Below are positions 34,648 through 42,336 of a DNA stretch of 42,336 nt, piece by piece. Each line of letters opens with the position of its first letter. Within the stretch, counting starts at the first letter, position 1. A model generated the notes under the pieces. That model was not told the DNA's origin and did not search any database. It saw nothing but the letters and a program-made list of their open reading frames with translations. The stretch comes from an uncultured Clostridia bacterium (GTDB lineage: Bacteria > Bacillota > Clostridia > Christensenellales > Borkfalkiaceae): positions 1-42,336 of the forward strand of contig CAMRSY010000012.1 in assembly GCA_947053545.1 (NCBI GenBank), written 5' to 3'. The position numbers and the translations under genes are program-made.

Positions 34648-36437
34648 GTATAATCGAATACGGCAAAGACGAATACGAGTTCCCCGCGCTCATTGTGCTG
34701 GGTTGCTTTGACGCAATTCATTCCGGTCACAGGGAACTGTTGAAAAAAGCTAAATTGCAGGCAAAAATCAACGGTCTCGATTTAGGCGTTATGATGTTCA
34801 GGGAAGGGAAGAGCGGAAAACTTGTGTATTCATTCGAAGAGAGATGCGCGCTCTTAGAACAGTTTAACGTAAAATTTGTGCTTGCCGTAGATTTCAACGA
34901 GCAGTTCAAGGCGGTTGCCCCGCTTGATTTTTTAAATCAGGTTGAAGATAAAATTAACGTAAAAGCGTATATGAGCGGCAAAGATTTCCGTTTCGGTGCG
35001 CAGGCTAAGGGTAAATCGTCCACCCTTAAAAACTATGCGGAAGACGAAGAAAATGGCGTTTGGTATATGCCTGTTAAGGACGTTGTTTCCGACGGCGACA
35101 AAGTAAGCACAACGCTTATTAAATCGTGTATCCAAAACGGCGATATCGAAAAAGCAAACCGGTTGCTTGGGTCGGAATTTTTTGTGAGCGGCGAAGTTGT
35201 AAAGGGCGAAGGCCGCGGTACGGCGGTTGTGGGATTTCCCACGGTTAATATTGAATATCCCGAATGGAAATGTCCGCTTAAGTACGGCGTATACGGCATT
35301 AAGTGCATAATAGGCGAAACCGATTACAACGGCATTGCAAATTTCGGCAACTGCCCCACGTTTGGCGACGAACGTATTGCCCTCGAGGTTTATTTGGAAG
35401 GGTTCAGCGGAGACCTTTACGGACGTACGCTTACGATAAGGTTTTTAGAATTTATCCGTGAAATTGAAGAATTTGCATCGGCGGAAGAACTTAGCGGTCA
35501 GTTGAAAAACGATTTAAAAACAGTAAGCGACGAGGTTGTTGCTGCAGATTCGGAAGGACAGGAGCAAACAGAAGAAGAGCGTGCCGTAACAGAAGCGGAA
35601 ATTTCGGAAGAGATTGAACAACCCGCTCAATCGGACGAAACCGCAACGGATAACACGGAGTTAGTTGAGGAAAAGGCAGAAGGTGCGGCTGAAGATAAAA
35701 CTGAAGAAGAAATTTGTATTGCACCGAGTGCGGATTATATAGTGGAATCACATCACGTGGAAGAAACTATCGTAACTGAAGACGAAGCGGTAAGTTACGG
35801 CGAATATACTGCCGTTTTGGATGAGGATATGTCCGCAGAGGTTTTAGATACGGCAGACGACGGCTTGGACGATATAATGTCGGAAGAAGATAAAACTGCT
35901 TGCGAAGAAATTGCTGTTGCGGAAGGATTTGCGGAAACGGAAGAACCGACGTGTGATGAATGTTGTCGCACAGAAGAACAGAGCGGCATATCATGCGAAC
36001 CCGCTGAGGATAAAATTGCAGACAAACAAACTGTAATTTTGGAAAGCGCCGAAGCCGAACTGTCTGAAAACGATAACGTTTACGAAAACCCCGAAAGTGG
36101 TGAAAGCTTGGAAGAAGAAGCTGTTGAAAATGTAGAAAACGCAACCTGTGAATTCCGCGACGAATCGGTTTACGAAGGTATGTTGTATAGCGAAGGCGAA
36201 TCGGTCGGCGATAACTCTGCTGAAACACAGTTAACGGGTACCGAATCGGAAAGTATAATTGCGCAGAAGGATAACGACGGGCTTGAACAGCTTCAAATTC
36301 CGCAGCAAGACGGCGAGCCTTTAGTTGAAGACAACCAAATGCAAACGGAAGATAATCAAGACTGTGCTACATGTAACGACGCGGAATCGAATAAAGGCGG
36401 CGCAGATACCGAAAACGAAGACGGAGAGTTAAATTGA
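34641..36437 (+). CDS. ribF: Riboflavin kinase/FAD synthetase with a long acidic C-terminal tail
   Basis: RibF phosphorylates riboflavin to FMN and adenylates FMN to FAD. Residues about 1-185 form the FAD synthetase domain: LGCFDAIHSGHREL (the HxGH-type nucleotide-binding motif) and STTLIKSCIQNG. Residues about 185-293 form the flavokinase domain: GFPTVNIEYP, GIANFGNCPTFG and a final LEFIREIEEF. Normal RibF ends near 300, but here the frame continues to 598 residues through a tail extremely rich in Glu, with Asp, Ala, Thr, Ser and Gln and almost no Lys/Arg. It has one Cys-rich spot, CDECC. It is probably disordered. No internal stop or frameshift is visible. It overlaps truB and the next gene. 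Confidence 0.93.
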   Translation: MLSIIEYGKDEYEFPALIVLGCFDAIHSGHRELLKKAKLQAKINGLDLGVMMFREGKSGKLVYSFEERCALLEQFNVKFVLAVDFNEQFKAVAPLDFLNQVEDKINVKAYMSGKDFRFGAQAKGKSSTLKNYAEDEENGVWYMPVKDVVSDGDKVSTTLIKSCIQNGDIEKANRLLGSEFFVSGEVVKGEGRGTAVVGFPTVNIEYPEWKCPLKYGVYGIKCIIGETDYNGIANFGNCPTFGDERIALEVYLEGFSGDLYGRTLTIRFLEFIREIEEFASAEELSGQLKNDLKTVSDEVVAADSEGQEQTEEERAVTEAEISEEIEQPAQSDETATDNTELVEEKAEGAAEDKTEEEICIAPSADYIVESHHVEETIVTEDEAVSYGEYTAVLDEDMSAEVLDTADDGLDDIMSEEDKTACEEIAVAEGFAETEEPTCDECCRTEEQSGISCEPAEDKIADKQTVILESAEAELSENDNVYENPESGESLEEEAVENVENATCEFRDESVYEGMLYSEGESVGDNSAETQLTGTESESIIAQKDNDGLEQLQIPQQDGEPLVEDNQMQTEDNQDCATCNDAESNKGGADTENEDGELN

Positions 36438-37285
36438 TAAAATTCGGACCGAGCGGGAACAGCCAAAGTTTTTATTCTTCGGGATACAAACATACGGTGC
36501 AGGCTCCCGAATATCTTGATAAACTAAATCTCGACTGCTTTGAATATTCTTTCGGCAGAGGAATAACTATATCCGAAGCTAAGGCGCAGGAAATAGGTTT
36601 GGCATTTTCCGGTGGCGGCAAAGAAATAAGCGTTCATGCGCCGTATTTTATAAATTTTGCAAATCCATCCGACGAGGCGGCGCAAAAATCGTACAACTAC
36701 GTGCTTTCAAGCGCTAAATTTTTAAAATTTTTCGGCGGCAAACGGCTTGTTTTTCACCCTGCGGCGCAGGGCAAAGTAAGCCGCGAACAGGCTGTGGCTT
36801 TAACTTGCGAAAGGCTTAAAACTTTGCGTGATTACGTCTATTTAAACGGATATGAAGATTTATATTTCTGCCCCGAAACAATGGGTAAGCTTGCCCAGAT
36901 AGGTACGTTGGAAGAGGTTGTAGAATTCTGTAAGATAGATAAAATATATTTGCCTGCAATAGATTTCGGGCATTTGAACGCGCGCGAACAGGGCAGTTTA
37001 CAAACCAGTCAGGACTACAGGTTGCGCCTTGAATATATGGTTGACGAACTGGGTTACGACAGAGTTAAAAATTTTCACGTTCATTTTTCAAAAATTATGT
37101 ACAGTGCGAAAGGCGAAGTAAAACATCTTACTTTTGCCGACAATGTTTACGGACCGGAATTTGCCCCCCTTGCAATAGCTTTAAAACAATTAAAGTTAGA
37201 GCCGTATATCGTGTGCGAGTCAGACGGAACACAGGCTGAAGACGCCGCAACGATGAAAGAAATTTACAATAGTATTGACATATAA
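36434..37285 (+). CDS. Endonuclease IV-like TIM-barrel protein (AP endonuclease family 2)
   Basis: This 283-residue protein has the endonuclease IV barrel: FEYSFGRGI near 38, SVHAPYFINFANP near 73, VFHPAAQGK near 108, CPETMGKLAQIGT near 151, AIDFGHLNAR near 177, FHVHFSK near 214 and a final ESDGTQAEDA. His, Glu and Asp metal ligands typical of the three-zinc site are kept in these motifs. A role in cutting abasic sites is likely, but the family also includes sugar isomerase-like members, so no gene name is assigned. The start is TTG at 36434, overlapping the ribF TGA, with GGAGAG upstream. Confidence 0.85.
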   Translation: MIKFGPSGNSQSFYSSGYKHTVQAPEYLDKLNLDCFEYSFGRGITISEAKAQEIGLAFSGGGKEISVHAPYFINFANPSDEAAQKSYNYVLSSAKFLKFFGGKRLVFHPAAQGKVSREQAVALTCERLKTLRDYVYLNGYEDLYFCPETMGKLAQIGTLEEVVEFCKIDKIYLPAIDFGHLNAREQGSLQTSQDYRLRLEYMVDELGYDRVKNFHVHFSKIMYSAKGEVKHLTFADNVYGPEFAPLAIALKQLKLEPYIVCESDGTQAEDAATMKEIYNSIDI

Positions 37286-37306
37286 AATTATTTTTGGTAA
37301 AATATT

Positions 37307-38362
37307 ATGGTAAAAAATGCTATAAATCAGGTTTATAAGGCGGCCGGAGCCGAGGCTTTGGTTGTCGTTCAGGAAGATTTAAGATTTTATTTAACCGGCT
37401 TTCACAGCACGTTCGGCGTTTTGGTGGCAGACGGCGTTAAAAACGTTTTTTATACTGACAGCAGATATTTAGAGGCGGCGGAAAAAGCTTTGAAAGGTAA
37501 GGAAATAACCGTTTGCGAATATCCCAGAGGTACGCGTTTAGTAGAACTTTTAAAAGCCTATAAAAGCATTGCAGTGCCTTTAGACAGAATTACGGCCGAC
37601 GATTATATTTCGTTTACGGACGAGGGCTATATACTTTACGACAGCGCTTCTTCGTTTAAAACCGCAATGGCGGTAAAAACGGAGGATGAGATAAGGGATA
37701 TCAGTCTTGCTTGTAAAGCGGCGGATAAAGCGTATTTGGACTTGTTGCCGCAAATAAAAGAGGGAATGAGCGAAAACGACGTAGCCGCGCTTTTGGAATA
37801 TTTGATGCGAAAGCACGGTGCTAGCGGCGTAAGTTTCGAAACAATTTGCGCGTTCGGCGCAAACGCCAGTGTTCCGCACCACCTGACAGGTATGGCAAAG
37901 CTTAAGCTCGGCGACGAAATTTTGCTTGATTTCGGATGCAAAGTAAACGGATACTGTTCCGATTGCACGCGTACGGTTTTATTCGGCGACGACGGAAAGC
38001 ACGGTGAATTCAAGCAACTTTACGAAAAAGTTTTAACGGCGCATATGCTTGTGAAAGAGCGGTTTACCGCGGGTATGACGGGCAAACAGGGCGACGCGAT
38101 AGCAAGGGACTATTTAAAACAACACAGCCTTGCGCAGTATTTTACACATTCTTTAGGGCACAGTTTGGGCATTAATATTCACGAAAGCCCCAACCTTACG
38201 CCTACCGACGATACCGTATTTACAGACGGAATGGTATTTTCCGACGAGCCGGGCATATATATAGCGGGCAAATTGGGAATAAGAATTGAAGATACGGTAA
38301 CGCTTTCGGGCGGAAAAGTAGTTTCGCTTACGGACACCGATAAAAAATTAACCGTTTTATAA
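37307..38362 (+). CDS. M24 family aminopeptidase (Xaa-Pro aminopeptidase type)
   Basis: This 351-residue protein removes N-terminal residues before proline, by family. An N-terminal creatinase-like domain (about 1-120) has FYLTGFHST and [13 protein letters not shown]. The pita-bread catalytic domain keeps all five metal ligands: Asp208, Asp219, His285, Glu314 and Glu328. It directly precedes efp, a common pairing in Bacillota; both concern proline-containing sequences, one in ribosome stalling, one in peptide turnover. Confidence 0.94.
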   Translation: MVKNAINQVYKAAGAEALVVVQEDLRFYLTGFHSTFGVLVADGVKNVFYTDSRYLEAAEKALKGKEITVCEYPRGTRLVELLKAYKSIAVPLDRITADDYISFTDEGYILYDSASSFKTAMAVKTEDEIRDISLACKAADKAYLDLLPQIKEGMSENDVAALLEYLMRKHGASGVSFETICAFGANASVPHHLTGMAKLKLGDEILLDFGCKVNGYCSDCTRTVLFGDDGKHGEFKQLYEKVLTAHMLVKERFTAGMTGKQGDAIARDYLKQHSLAQYFTHSLGHSLGINIHESPNLTPTDDTVFTDGMVFSDEPGIYIAGKLGIRIEDTVTLSGGKVVSLTDTDKKLTVL

Positions 38363-38403
38363 TACGGAATTTATATTTAGCAATTTATAAGGAGAAAACA
38401 TAT

Positions 38404-38979
38404 ATGGCATCCATTTTAGCAGGCGACATCAGAAAGGGCGTAACATTCGAATATAACGGCAAGGGCGTGTATACCGTAACCGAGTTTCAGCACGTAAAGC
38501 CGGGTAAAGGCGCGGCATTCGTAAGGGCAACCCTTAAAAACGTTGTTACGGGCCAGGTTCTTTCCGACATTACGTTCAACCCTACGGCCAAGCTTGAAAC
38601 CGCTCAGGTTGAAACAAGGAAAATGAGCTATTCTTATACCGACGGCGAGTTCTATTATTTTATGGACCCCGATTCGTTTGAAATGATTACGTTAAATTAC
38701 GACCAGGTTGAGGACGCTTTGAAATATATAAAGGAAAACGACGTTGTAACCATCAAATTCCTTCACGGAACGGCGTTTTCAGTTGAGCCCGAAAACTTTG
38801 TCGAGCTTAAAGTTACCGAATGCGAGCCCGGTGTTAAGGGCAATACCGCTACAAACGCTTTGAAAAACGCAACGGTTGAAACTGGCGCTACCGTACAGGT
38901 TCCCATGTTCGTTGAGGAAGGGGAAATTATCCGAATCGATACCCGCAGCGGCGAATATATGTCGAGGGTAGGCAAGTAA
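38404..38979 (+). CDS. efp: Elongation factor P
   Basis: EF-P relieves ribosomes stalled at polyproline. The 191-residue length is slightly above the usual 185-188. The N-terminal KOW-like domain has the loop KPGKGAAF with the tip Lys35 (the position modified in many bacteria). The C-terminal domain ends with [15 protein letters not shown], the family signature. Shine-Dalgarno AAGGAG lies about 8 nt before the start codon. No known EF-P modification gene (epmA, earP, ymfI) is recognisable here. Confidence 0.97.
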   Translation: MASILAGDIRKGVTFEYNGKGVYTVTEFQHVKPGKGAAFVRATLKNVVTGQVLSDITFNPTAKLETAQVETRKMSYSYTDGEFYYFMDPDSFEMITLNYDQVEDALKYIKENDVVTIKFLHGTAFSVEPENFVELKVTECEPGVKGNTATNALKNATVETGATVQVPMFVEEGEIIRIDTRSGEYMSRVGK

Positions 38980-38985
38980 TTTTAA

Positions 38986-39423
38986 ATGAAAGCCGTTGTG
39001 CAGCGCGTAGATAAAACGTCGTTGTCGGTAGACGGAAAGCTTATTTCGTCTATCAATTTCGGATTAGCAGTTTTTTTGGGAATAAAGCAGGGCGACGGCG
39101 AACAGCAAGCCGACCGTATTGCTTATAAAATTGCCAATCTGCGCATATTCGAGGATGACGGCGGCAAAATGAATCTGTCGGTAAAAGACGTCGGCGGTGA
39201 CGTTCTGCTTGTTTCGCAGTTTACCCTGTGCGGGGACTGTTCTCACGGAAACCGTCCCAGTTTTTCTTCGGCGGAAGAACCGAAACGCGCTAAGGCTTTA
39301 TATGAGTTGTGTGCCGAAAGGTTGCGCGGTTACGGAATTACGGTAAAACAGGGAGTATTCGGCGGCGATATGAAAATATCGCAGTATAACGACGGTCCCG
39401 TCACAATAATTTTGGAAATATAA
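38986..39423 (+). CDS. dtd: D-aminoacyl-tRNA deacylase
   Basis: Dtd frees tRNAs mischarged with D-amino acids or glycine. The 145-residue protein starts MKAVVQRV, has SQFTLCGDCSHGNRPSF near 78-94 (the conserved SQFTL motif) and ends with NDGPVTIILE, the GP cross-subunit motif. Only 6 nt separate it from efp; the Shine-Dalgarno is weak. Confidence 0.96.
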   Translation: MKAVVQRVDKTSLSVDGKLISSINFGLAVFLGIKQGDGEQQADRIAYKIANLRIFEDDGGKMNLSVKDVGGDVLLVSQFTLCGDCSHGNRPSFSSAEEPKRAKALYELCAERLRGYGITVKQGVFGGDMKISQYNDGPVTIILEI

Positions 39424-39430
39424 TTTAAGG

Positions 39431-39450
39431 CAGGGCGAGCAATCGCCCTG
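39431..39450 (+). other. Intercistronic hairpin with GCAA loop, dtd-MBL gene
   Basis: Perfect 8-bp stem CAGGGCGA/TCGCCCTG with a GCAA tetraloop lies in a 37-nt gap, 7 nt after the dtd stop and 10 nt before the next ATG. The only Shine-Dalgarno-like bases, AAGG, lie before the hairpin. It matches the layout at 25003-25022. Confidence 0.8.
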
Positions 39451-39460
39451 TATTGCTATT

Positions 39461-40297
39461 ATGAAAATTGCTTTTTTAGGTACGGGCGCGGCAGAAGGAG
39501 TGCCTGCAATGTTCTGCAGATGTCAGTTTTGCACTAAACTGAGAAAGGGCGGAGACGCAGAGTTCCGCACAAGGTCGCAGGTGTTAATCGATGGCAAACT
39601 GTCAATTGATTTTCCGCCCGAGGCGTATTCACATTCGCTTCGTTACGGCGTTGATTTATCGGAACTTGAATACCTGCTTGTCACACATTCGCATATGGAC
39701 CATTTTTACGCGCACGATTTTATTCTGCGCGGCTATAAGTACGCTGTAACGGGCGGTAAAAATCTTGCCGTTTTCGGCAATGCGGAGGTTAAGAAAGTTT
39801 ATGACGAGTGTACGCGCCGAGAAATGCGCGCAGAGGTTGCCGTCGGTATAAATTTTTATACTGTTAGGACTTTCGAAAATTTGCGTGCGGGCGGTTACCG
39901 TGTGTTAACCCTACCCGCAGTACACGGCACAGAGGAAGAGGCGCTTTTGTATTATGTGGAAAATGACGGCAAGGGATATTTGCATTTGTGTGATACCGGC
40001 GCATTATCTGATCGGGCAATAAATTTTCTGAAAGATAATAATGCGCATGCGCATTTAATTACGTTCGACTGTACTTTTTTAAATTCAATACCAAAGGCCG
40101 GAACAAGGCATATGTGTATTGCCGACAATATGGAAATAAAAAAGCGGTTAGACGCGGCGGGTGTTTCAGATGCAAATACAAAGTGCGTTATAACGCATTT
40201 TTCACACAACTCACAGCCTTCGCGCGAAAAACTTGCGGATATGGAAAAGAAATATCCCATTATTGCCGCTTACGACGGTATGACTTTGGAAATATAA
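39461..40297 (+). CDS. PhnP-like metallo-beta-lactamase fold hydrolase
   Basis: This 278-residue protein starts with FLGTGAAEGVPAMFCRCQFC, the pattern of PhnP-type phosphodiesterases where the cysteines bind a structural zinc. The catalytic motif HSHMDH uses His76, His78, Asp80 and His81. Later ligands are likely in LPAVHGTEEE, LCDTGAL near 185 and ITHFSHN near 246. The substrate is probably a cyclic or linear phosphodiester, by family; no phosphonate genes are nearby. The start has no Shine-Dalgarno and follows a hairpin, but the MKIAFLGTG N terminus fixes the start. Confidence 0.88.
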   Translation: MKIAFLGTGAAEGVPAMFCRCQFCTKLRKGGDAEFRTRSQVLIDGKLSIDFPPEAYSHSLRYGVDLSELEYLLVTHSHMDHFYAHDFILRGYKYAVTGGKNLAVFGNAEVKKVYDECTRREMRAEVAVGINFYTVRTFENLRAGGYRVLTLPAVHGTEEEALLYYVENDGKGYLHLCDTGALSDRAINFLKDNNAHAHLITFDCTFLNSIPKAGTRHMCIADNMEIKKRLDAAGVSDANTKCVITHFSHNSQPSREKLADMEKKYPIIAAYDGMTLEI

Positions 40298-40298
40298 A

Positions 40299-40838
40299 AT
40301 GCATTTTTTTAAACATTTAAGCACCGTGTGCAAACACCGCAGGCAGGTACGCAAAAACTGTTTTAAAGCGGGGCTGATTTGGCAGGGGTTAACGCACGAC
40401 CTTTCAAAATTTTCGGTAAAAGAATTTTGGCCGGGCGCCAAATATTATCAGGGAACCCGCAGTCCGCAGGCGCGCGAAAGGGAACTTTTCGGCTATTCAG
40501 CCGCTTGGCTGCACCACAAGGGCAGAAATAAGCACCATTTCGAATACTGGACCGACGTAAACGCGCGTGGAGAAACCGTATGCGTGGCAATGCCCGCAAA
40601 GTATTTTGCCGAAATGGTTTGCGACCGTATAGCCGCAAGTAAGGTATATAAGGGTAAGTTTTACACCGATGGTTGTCCGCTAGAATATTATTTAAGCCGC
40701 AGGGATAAAGTTGCGATGCACCCCGAAACTAGCGAGCGTTTAGAATATTTTTTAACCTTGCTTTCCGAAATGGGTGAAAAAGTGATGTTTAAAGAGTTGA
40801 AGACTTTCGTTAAAGAGAGTAAAAAGAAAAGCAAATGA
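40299..40838 (+). CDS. DUF5662-like protein
   Basis: This 179-residue soluble, basic protein starts 1 nt after the MBL hydrolase stop. It contains LTHDLSKFSVKEFWP near 32-46 and WLHHKGRNKHHFEYW near 66-80, a His/Asp-rich pattern that I associate with the DUF5662 family and that could bind metal. The Lys-rich end is probably flexible. Function is unknown. Confidence 0.65.
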   Translation: MHFFKHLSTVCKHRRQVRKNCFKAGLIWQGLTHDLSKFSVKEFWPGAKYYQGTRSPQARERELFGYSAAWLHHKGRNKHHFEYWTDVNARGETVCVAMPAKYFAEMVCDRIAASKVYKGKFYTDGCPLEYYLSRRDKVAMHPETSERLEYFLTLLSEMGEKVMFKELKTFVKESKKKSK

Positions 40839-40899
40839 AAAAAGTTCGGACGGAGTACTGGCTTTTGACGGTACTGTAATTACTTAAAAAAGTGAAATG

Positions 40900-40924
40900 C
40901 GGCGGGCGCAATTTGCGCCCGCCG
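40900..40924 (-). terminator. Convergent intrinsic terminator
   Basis: Perfect 11-bp arms CGGCGGGCGCA (40900-40910) and TGCGCCCGCCG (40914-40924) with a 3-nt loop. Read leftward it is followed by a T run (complement of A at 40886-40891), so it ends the ferritin-like gene. Rightward it follows the DUF5662-like gene with only a weak T tail. Confidence 0.85.
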
Positions 40925-40932
40925 ATGAAAAT

Positions 40933-42174
40933 TTATTTTGTTCTTGCAATTTCAACGTTGTCTTTCTTGCGGTCGCGCAGTGATTTTACGGGGTGGTCGC
41001 TGTCCTGATAGCGGTAGTCCTTACCCCATTTTTTTATCGCCTTTTCTATAACCAGATGCGAAGGATTTTTCTGCGGGTCGCCCGACATGTATTTCTGATA
41101 GTCGAAATACTGGTGGTCGTCGGAAAGCTTTTGAATATCGCGGTAGTCCATATTATCGGCTGTAAGCGTAACCGTACTGCCCAAAACGCGCCTTACATAG
41201 TCCTTGTTTTCGCCGTGTTTTAAAAGTTTGGGGAATTCGCCGCCGTTGCAAAGCTGTTCAAATGTTTTGCCTTCATATTTTTTTAACAGCTTAGCCGCGG
41301 CTTTTAGGTGCGAAACCTCCATTTTATAGTGTTCCGTCCAAATTTTTTTAATGTTTTCGTCCGTTTCGTCCTGCATTGCGGAGTAGTAAAGCCAACATTC
41401 GCAGTATTCGTGCATAACCCATTGTTCCAGCCACGTCATATTAGGGTCTTTAAGGCTTTCGTACTGGGTTACGTGCGCTTCCTCAATCATAGCAATTTCG
41501 GCATATAGTTTTCTTCCCAAATCGTTTTTATACCACTGAGCAATGTTCATATAGTAATTCATGGTCTGTTGTTCGGCGGCGGTAATGGTGGAAGCAACCA
41601 GTTTTGTATACAGGTCGGCAGAGTCTGCGTCCATATGCGGCTTTAAATCGTCGGAAGGATAGCGGTGCTCGGCTACTGTGGGGCGGCCGGGCATAATTTC
41701 CGTCATTTTTCCAACCAAAACGTCGGCTTCAATTCCTTTATCCATTTTTAAAAGGTTTGCATAGCGGTACAGGTGGTCGAAATCTTCCAACAGTGCAAAG
41801 TTTAACGCTTTAATATTGTTTTCATCCTTTTCATTGCGGGCAAGAGTTGCCGTCAAGTCGATTGCAAGCTGTTCGTATGCAATGGTAGTTTCCAATATAC
41901 TCTCGTTTATGGGCTTTAGACAACTAATGCGCTTTTGCTGTTGCTGCTCCTGTCTGCGCACAATGGCAAGAGTTTGCAATATCTCGGGTTCGTCGCAGTG
42001 GCGAGCAAACTGGTGCATAAACCATTGCGATTCAAACTCGGTACCGTTCATAAGTATTACGCGGGTTTTGGTGTATGGTGAAACCTTGTCTTTATTGTAA
42101 CTTTTGGGATACATTTTTCTTAGCGGTAAAAAATTGTTTTGCAATGATTTGCATTTTTCGTTAATAGGGTTCAT
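40933..42174 (-). CDS. Ferritin-like di-iron domain protein, uncharacterised
   Basis: This 413-residue protein appears to be a helical, ferritin-like bundle. Possible metal motifs are Asp131 or Glu130 with His134 in LLEDFDH, Glu231 with His234 in EEAH, and Glu286 with His289 in MEVSH, plus acidic residues Glu101 and Glu201 on other helices. The N-terminal 90 residues and C-terminal 100 residues are charged and unrecognised. Specific function is unknown; iron storage, peroxide handling or oxidation are family possibilities. The start at 42174 is chosen because GGAGGA (complement of 42181-42186) precedes it. An open frame continues upstream through the tRNA-Gly and is not coding. Confidence 0.8.
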   Translation of the reverse strand: MNPINEKCKSLQNNFLPLRKMYPKSYNKDKVSPYTKTRVILMNGTEFESQWFMHQFARHCDEPEILQTLAIVRRQEQQQQKRISCLKPINESILETTIAYEQLAIDLTATLARNEKDENNIKALNFALLEDFDHLYRYANLLKMDKGIEADVLVGKMTEIMPGRPTVAEHRYPSDDLKPHMDADSADLYTKLVASTITAAEQQTMNYYMNIAQWYKNDLGRKLYAEIAMIEEAHVTQYESLKDPNMTWLEQWVMHEYCECWLYYSAMQDETDENIKKIWTEHYKMEVSHLKAAAKLLKKYEGKTFEQLCNGGEFPKLLKHGENKDYVRRVLGSTVTLTADNMDYRDIQKLSDDHQYFDYQKYMSGDPQKNPSHLVIEKAIKKWGKDYRYQDSDHPVKSLRDRKKDNVEIARTK

Positions 42175-42221
42175 TATTAATCCTCCGCATAGGTTATTAA
42201 CATATTGAAAATTTTTTATAC

Positions 42222-42257
42222 GGAAAAAGAAAAAGAACGGCAAAAAACCGTTCTTTT
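42222..42257 (-). terminator. Intrinsic terminator of the tRNA-Gly gene
   Basis: Perfect 10-bp arms AAAAGAACGG (42231-42240) and CCGTTCTTTT (42248-42257). Read leftward, a T-rich tail follows (complement of 42222-42230). It starts 3 nt after the tRNA 3' end and lies before the ferritin-like gene. Confidence 0.9.
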
Positions 42258-42259
42258 GG

Positions 42260-42334
42260 TGGAGCAGGCGACGGGAGTCGGACCCGCCAAAATCAGCTTG
42301 GGAAGCTGACGCCATACCGATAGGCGACACCTGC
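42260..42334 (-). tRNA. tRNA-Gly(CCC) with unusual tertiary bases
   Basis: Read leftward this is a 75-nt tRNA with encoded CCA. The acceptor GCAGGTG pairs with CGCCTGC, and the discriminator is T, as in tRNA-Gly. The anticodon stem TCAGC/GCTGA holds the loop TTCCCAA, anticodon CCC. The D arm is only 3 bp (GCC/GGC) with loop TATCGGTAT. The T arm is GCGGG-TCCGACT-CCCGT, so position 55 is C rather than T. Position 15 is T and position 48 is G, opposite to the usual purine-pyrimidine pair. Confidence 0.92.
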
Positions 42335-42336
42335 AT

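Noticed and set aside
42175-42336. N-terminal extension of the ferritin-like frame to the window edge
   Set aside because: The extension crosses a complete tRNA-Gly and its terminator; GGAGGA marks the start at 42174.

Overview
The window looks like a chromosomal segment of a Gram-positive, low-to-middle GC member of the Bacillota, most likely an uncultured, probably gut-associated, class Clostridia organism. The evidence is gene order (rimP-nusA-ylxR-ylxQ-infB-rbfA-nrnA-truB-ribF beside a polC-derived gene, as in Bacillota), a Bacillus/phi3T-type ThyA, a Bacillus-type PurF propeptide, a fused large PurL, a flavodiiron protein and an A/T-rich promoter style with clear -35/-10 boxes 17 bp apart. 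No mobile element, CRISPR array, rRNA or phage gene is visible. Almost every gene reads rightward; only a DUF1294 gene and the right edge (ferritin-like gene and tRNA-Gly) read leftward.

Layout. 1-105: 3' part of a tRNA-Thr and its terminator. 280-4330: a membrane-anchored SPOR-like protein, then thyA-folA (dTMP and folate recycling), a VTT/DedA membrane protein and an amidohydrolase. 4390-8087: gdhA, a decayed gene tail, then proB-proA (glutamate to proline). 8105-11264: AEC-type transporter, flavodiiron protein and MscL. 11304-24472: a purine operon, purE-purC-purF-like-purF-purM-purN-purH-purD-DUF4177-purL, covering IMP synthesis from PRPP except PurB; no purK is present. 24480-27615: nrdR, ispG and a polymerase-less PolC derivative. 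27619-36437: the rimP-nusA-infB-ribF translation/transcription operon, continuing into an endonuclease IV-like gene, an M24 peptidase, efp, dtd, a PhnP-like MBL hydrolase and a DUF5662-like protein. 40900-42334 (minus): tRNA-Gly and a ferritin-like protein.

The most unusual points are: (1) the polC position holds a 511-residue protein with only the PolC N-terminal region, OB fold and an intact DEDDh exonuclease; (2) a PurF paralogue whose catalytic Cys1 is replaced by Gly sits directly before a normal purF; (3) a 21-bp promoter motif, 18/21 identical and resembling the NrdR box, occurs at the nrdR promoter and at a promoter that faces the purine operon across an antisense DUF1294 gene; (4) two intercistronic gaps of exactly 37 nt hold the same kind of GCAA-loop hairpin just before start codons without a Shine-Dalgarno sequence; (5) RibF has a roughly 300-residue acidic tail; (6) the tRNA-Gly(CCC) departs from several conserved tertiary-contact bases. 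All functional statements rest on reading the translations and recalled family knowledge; no database search was run.
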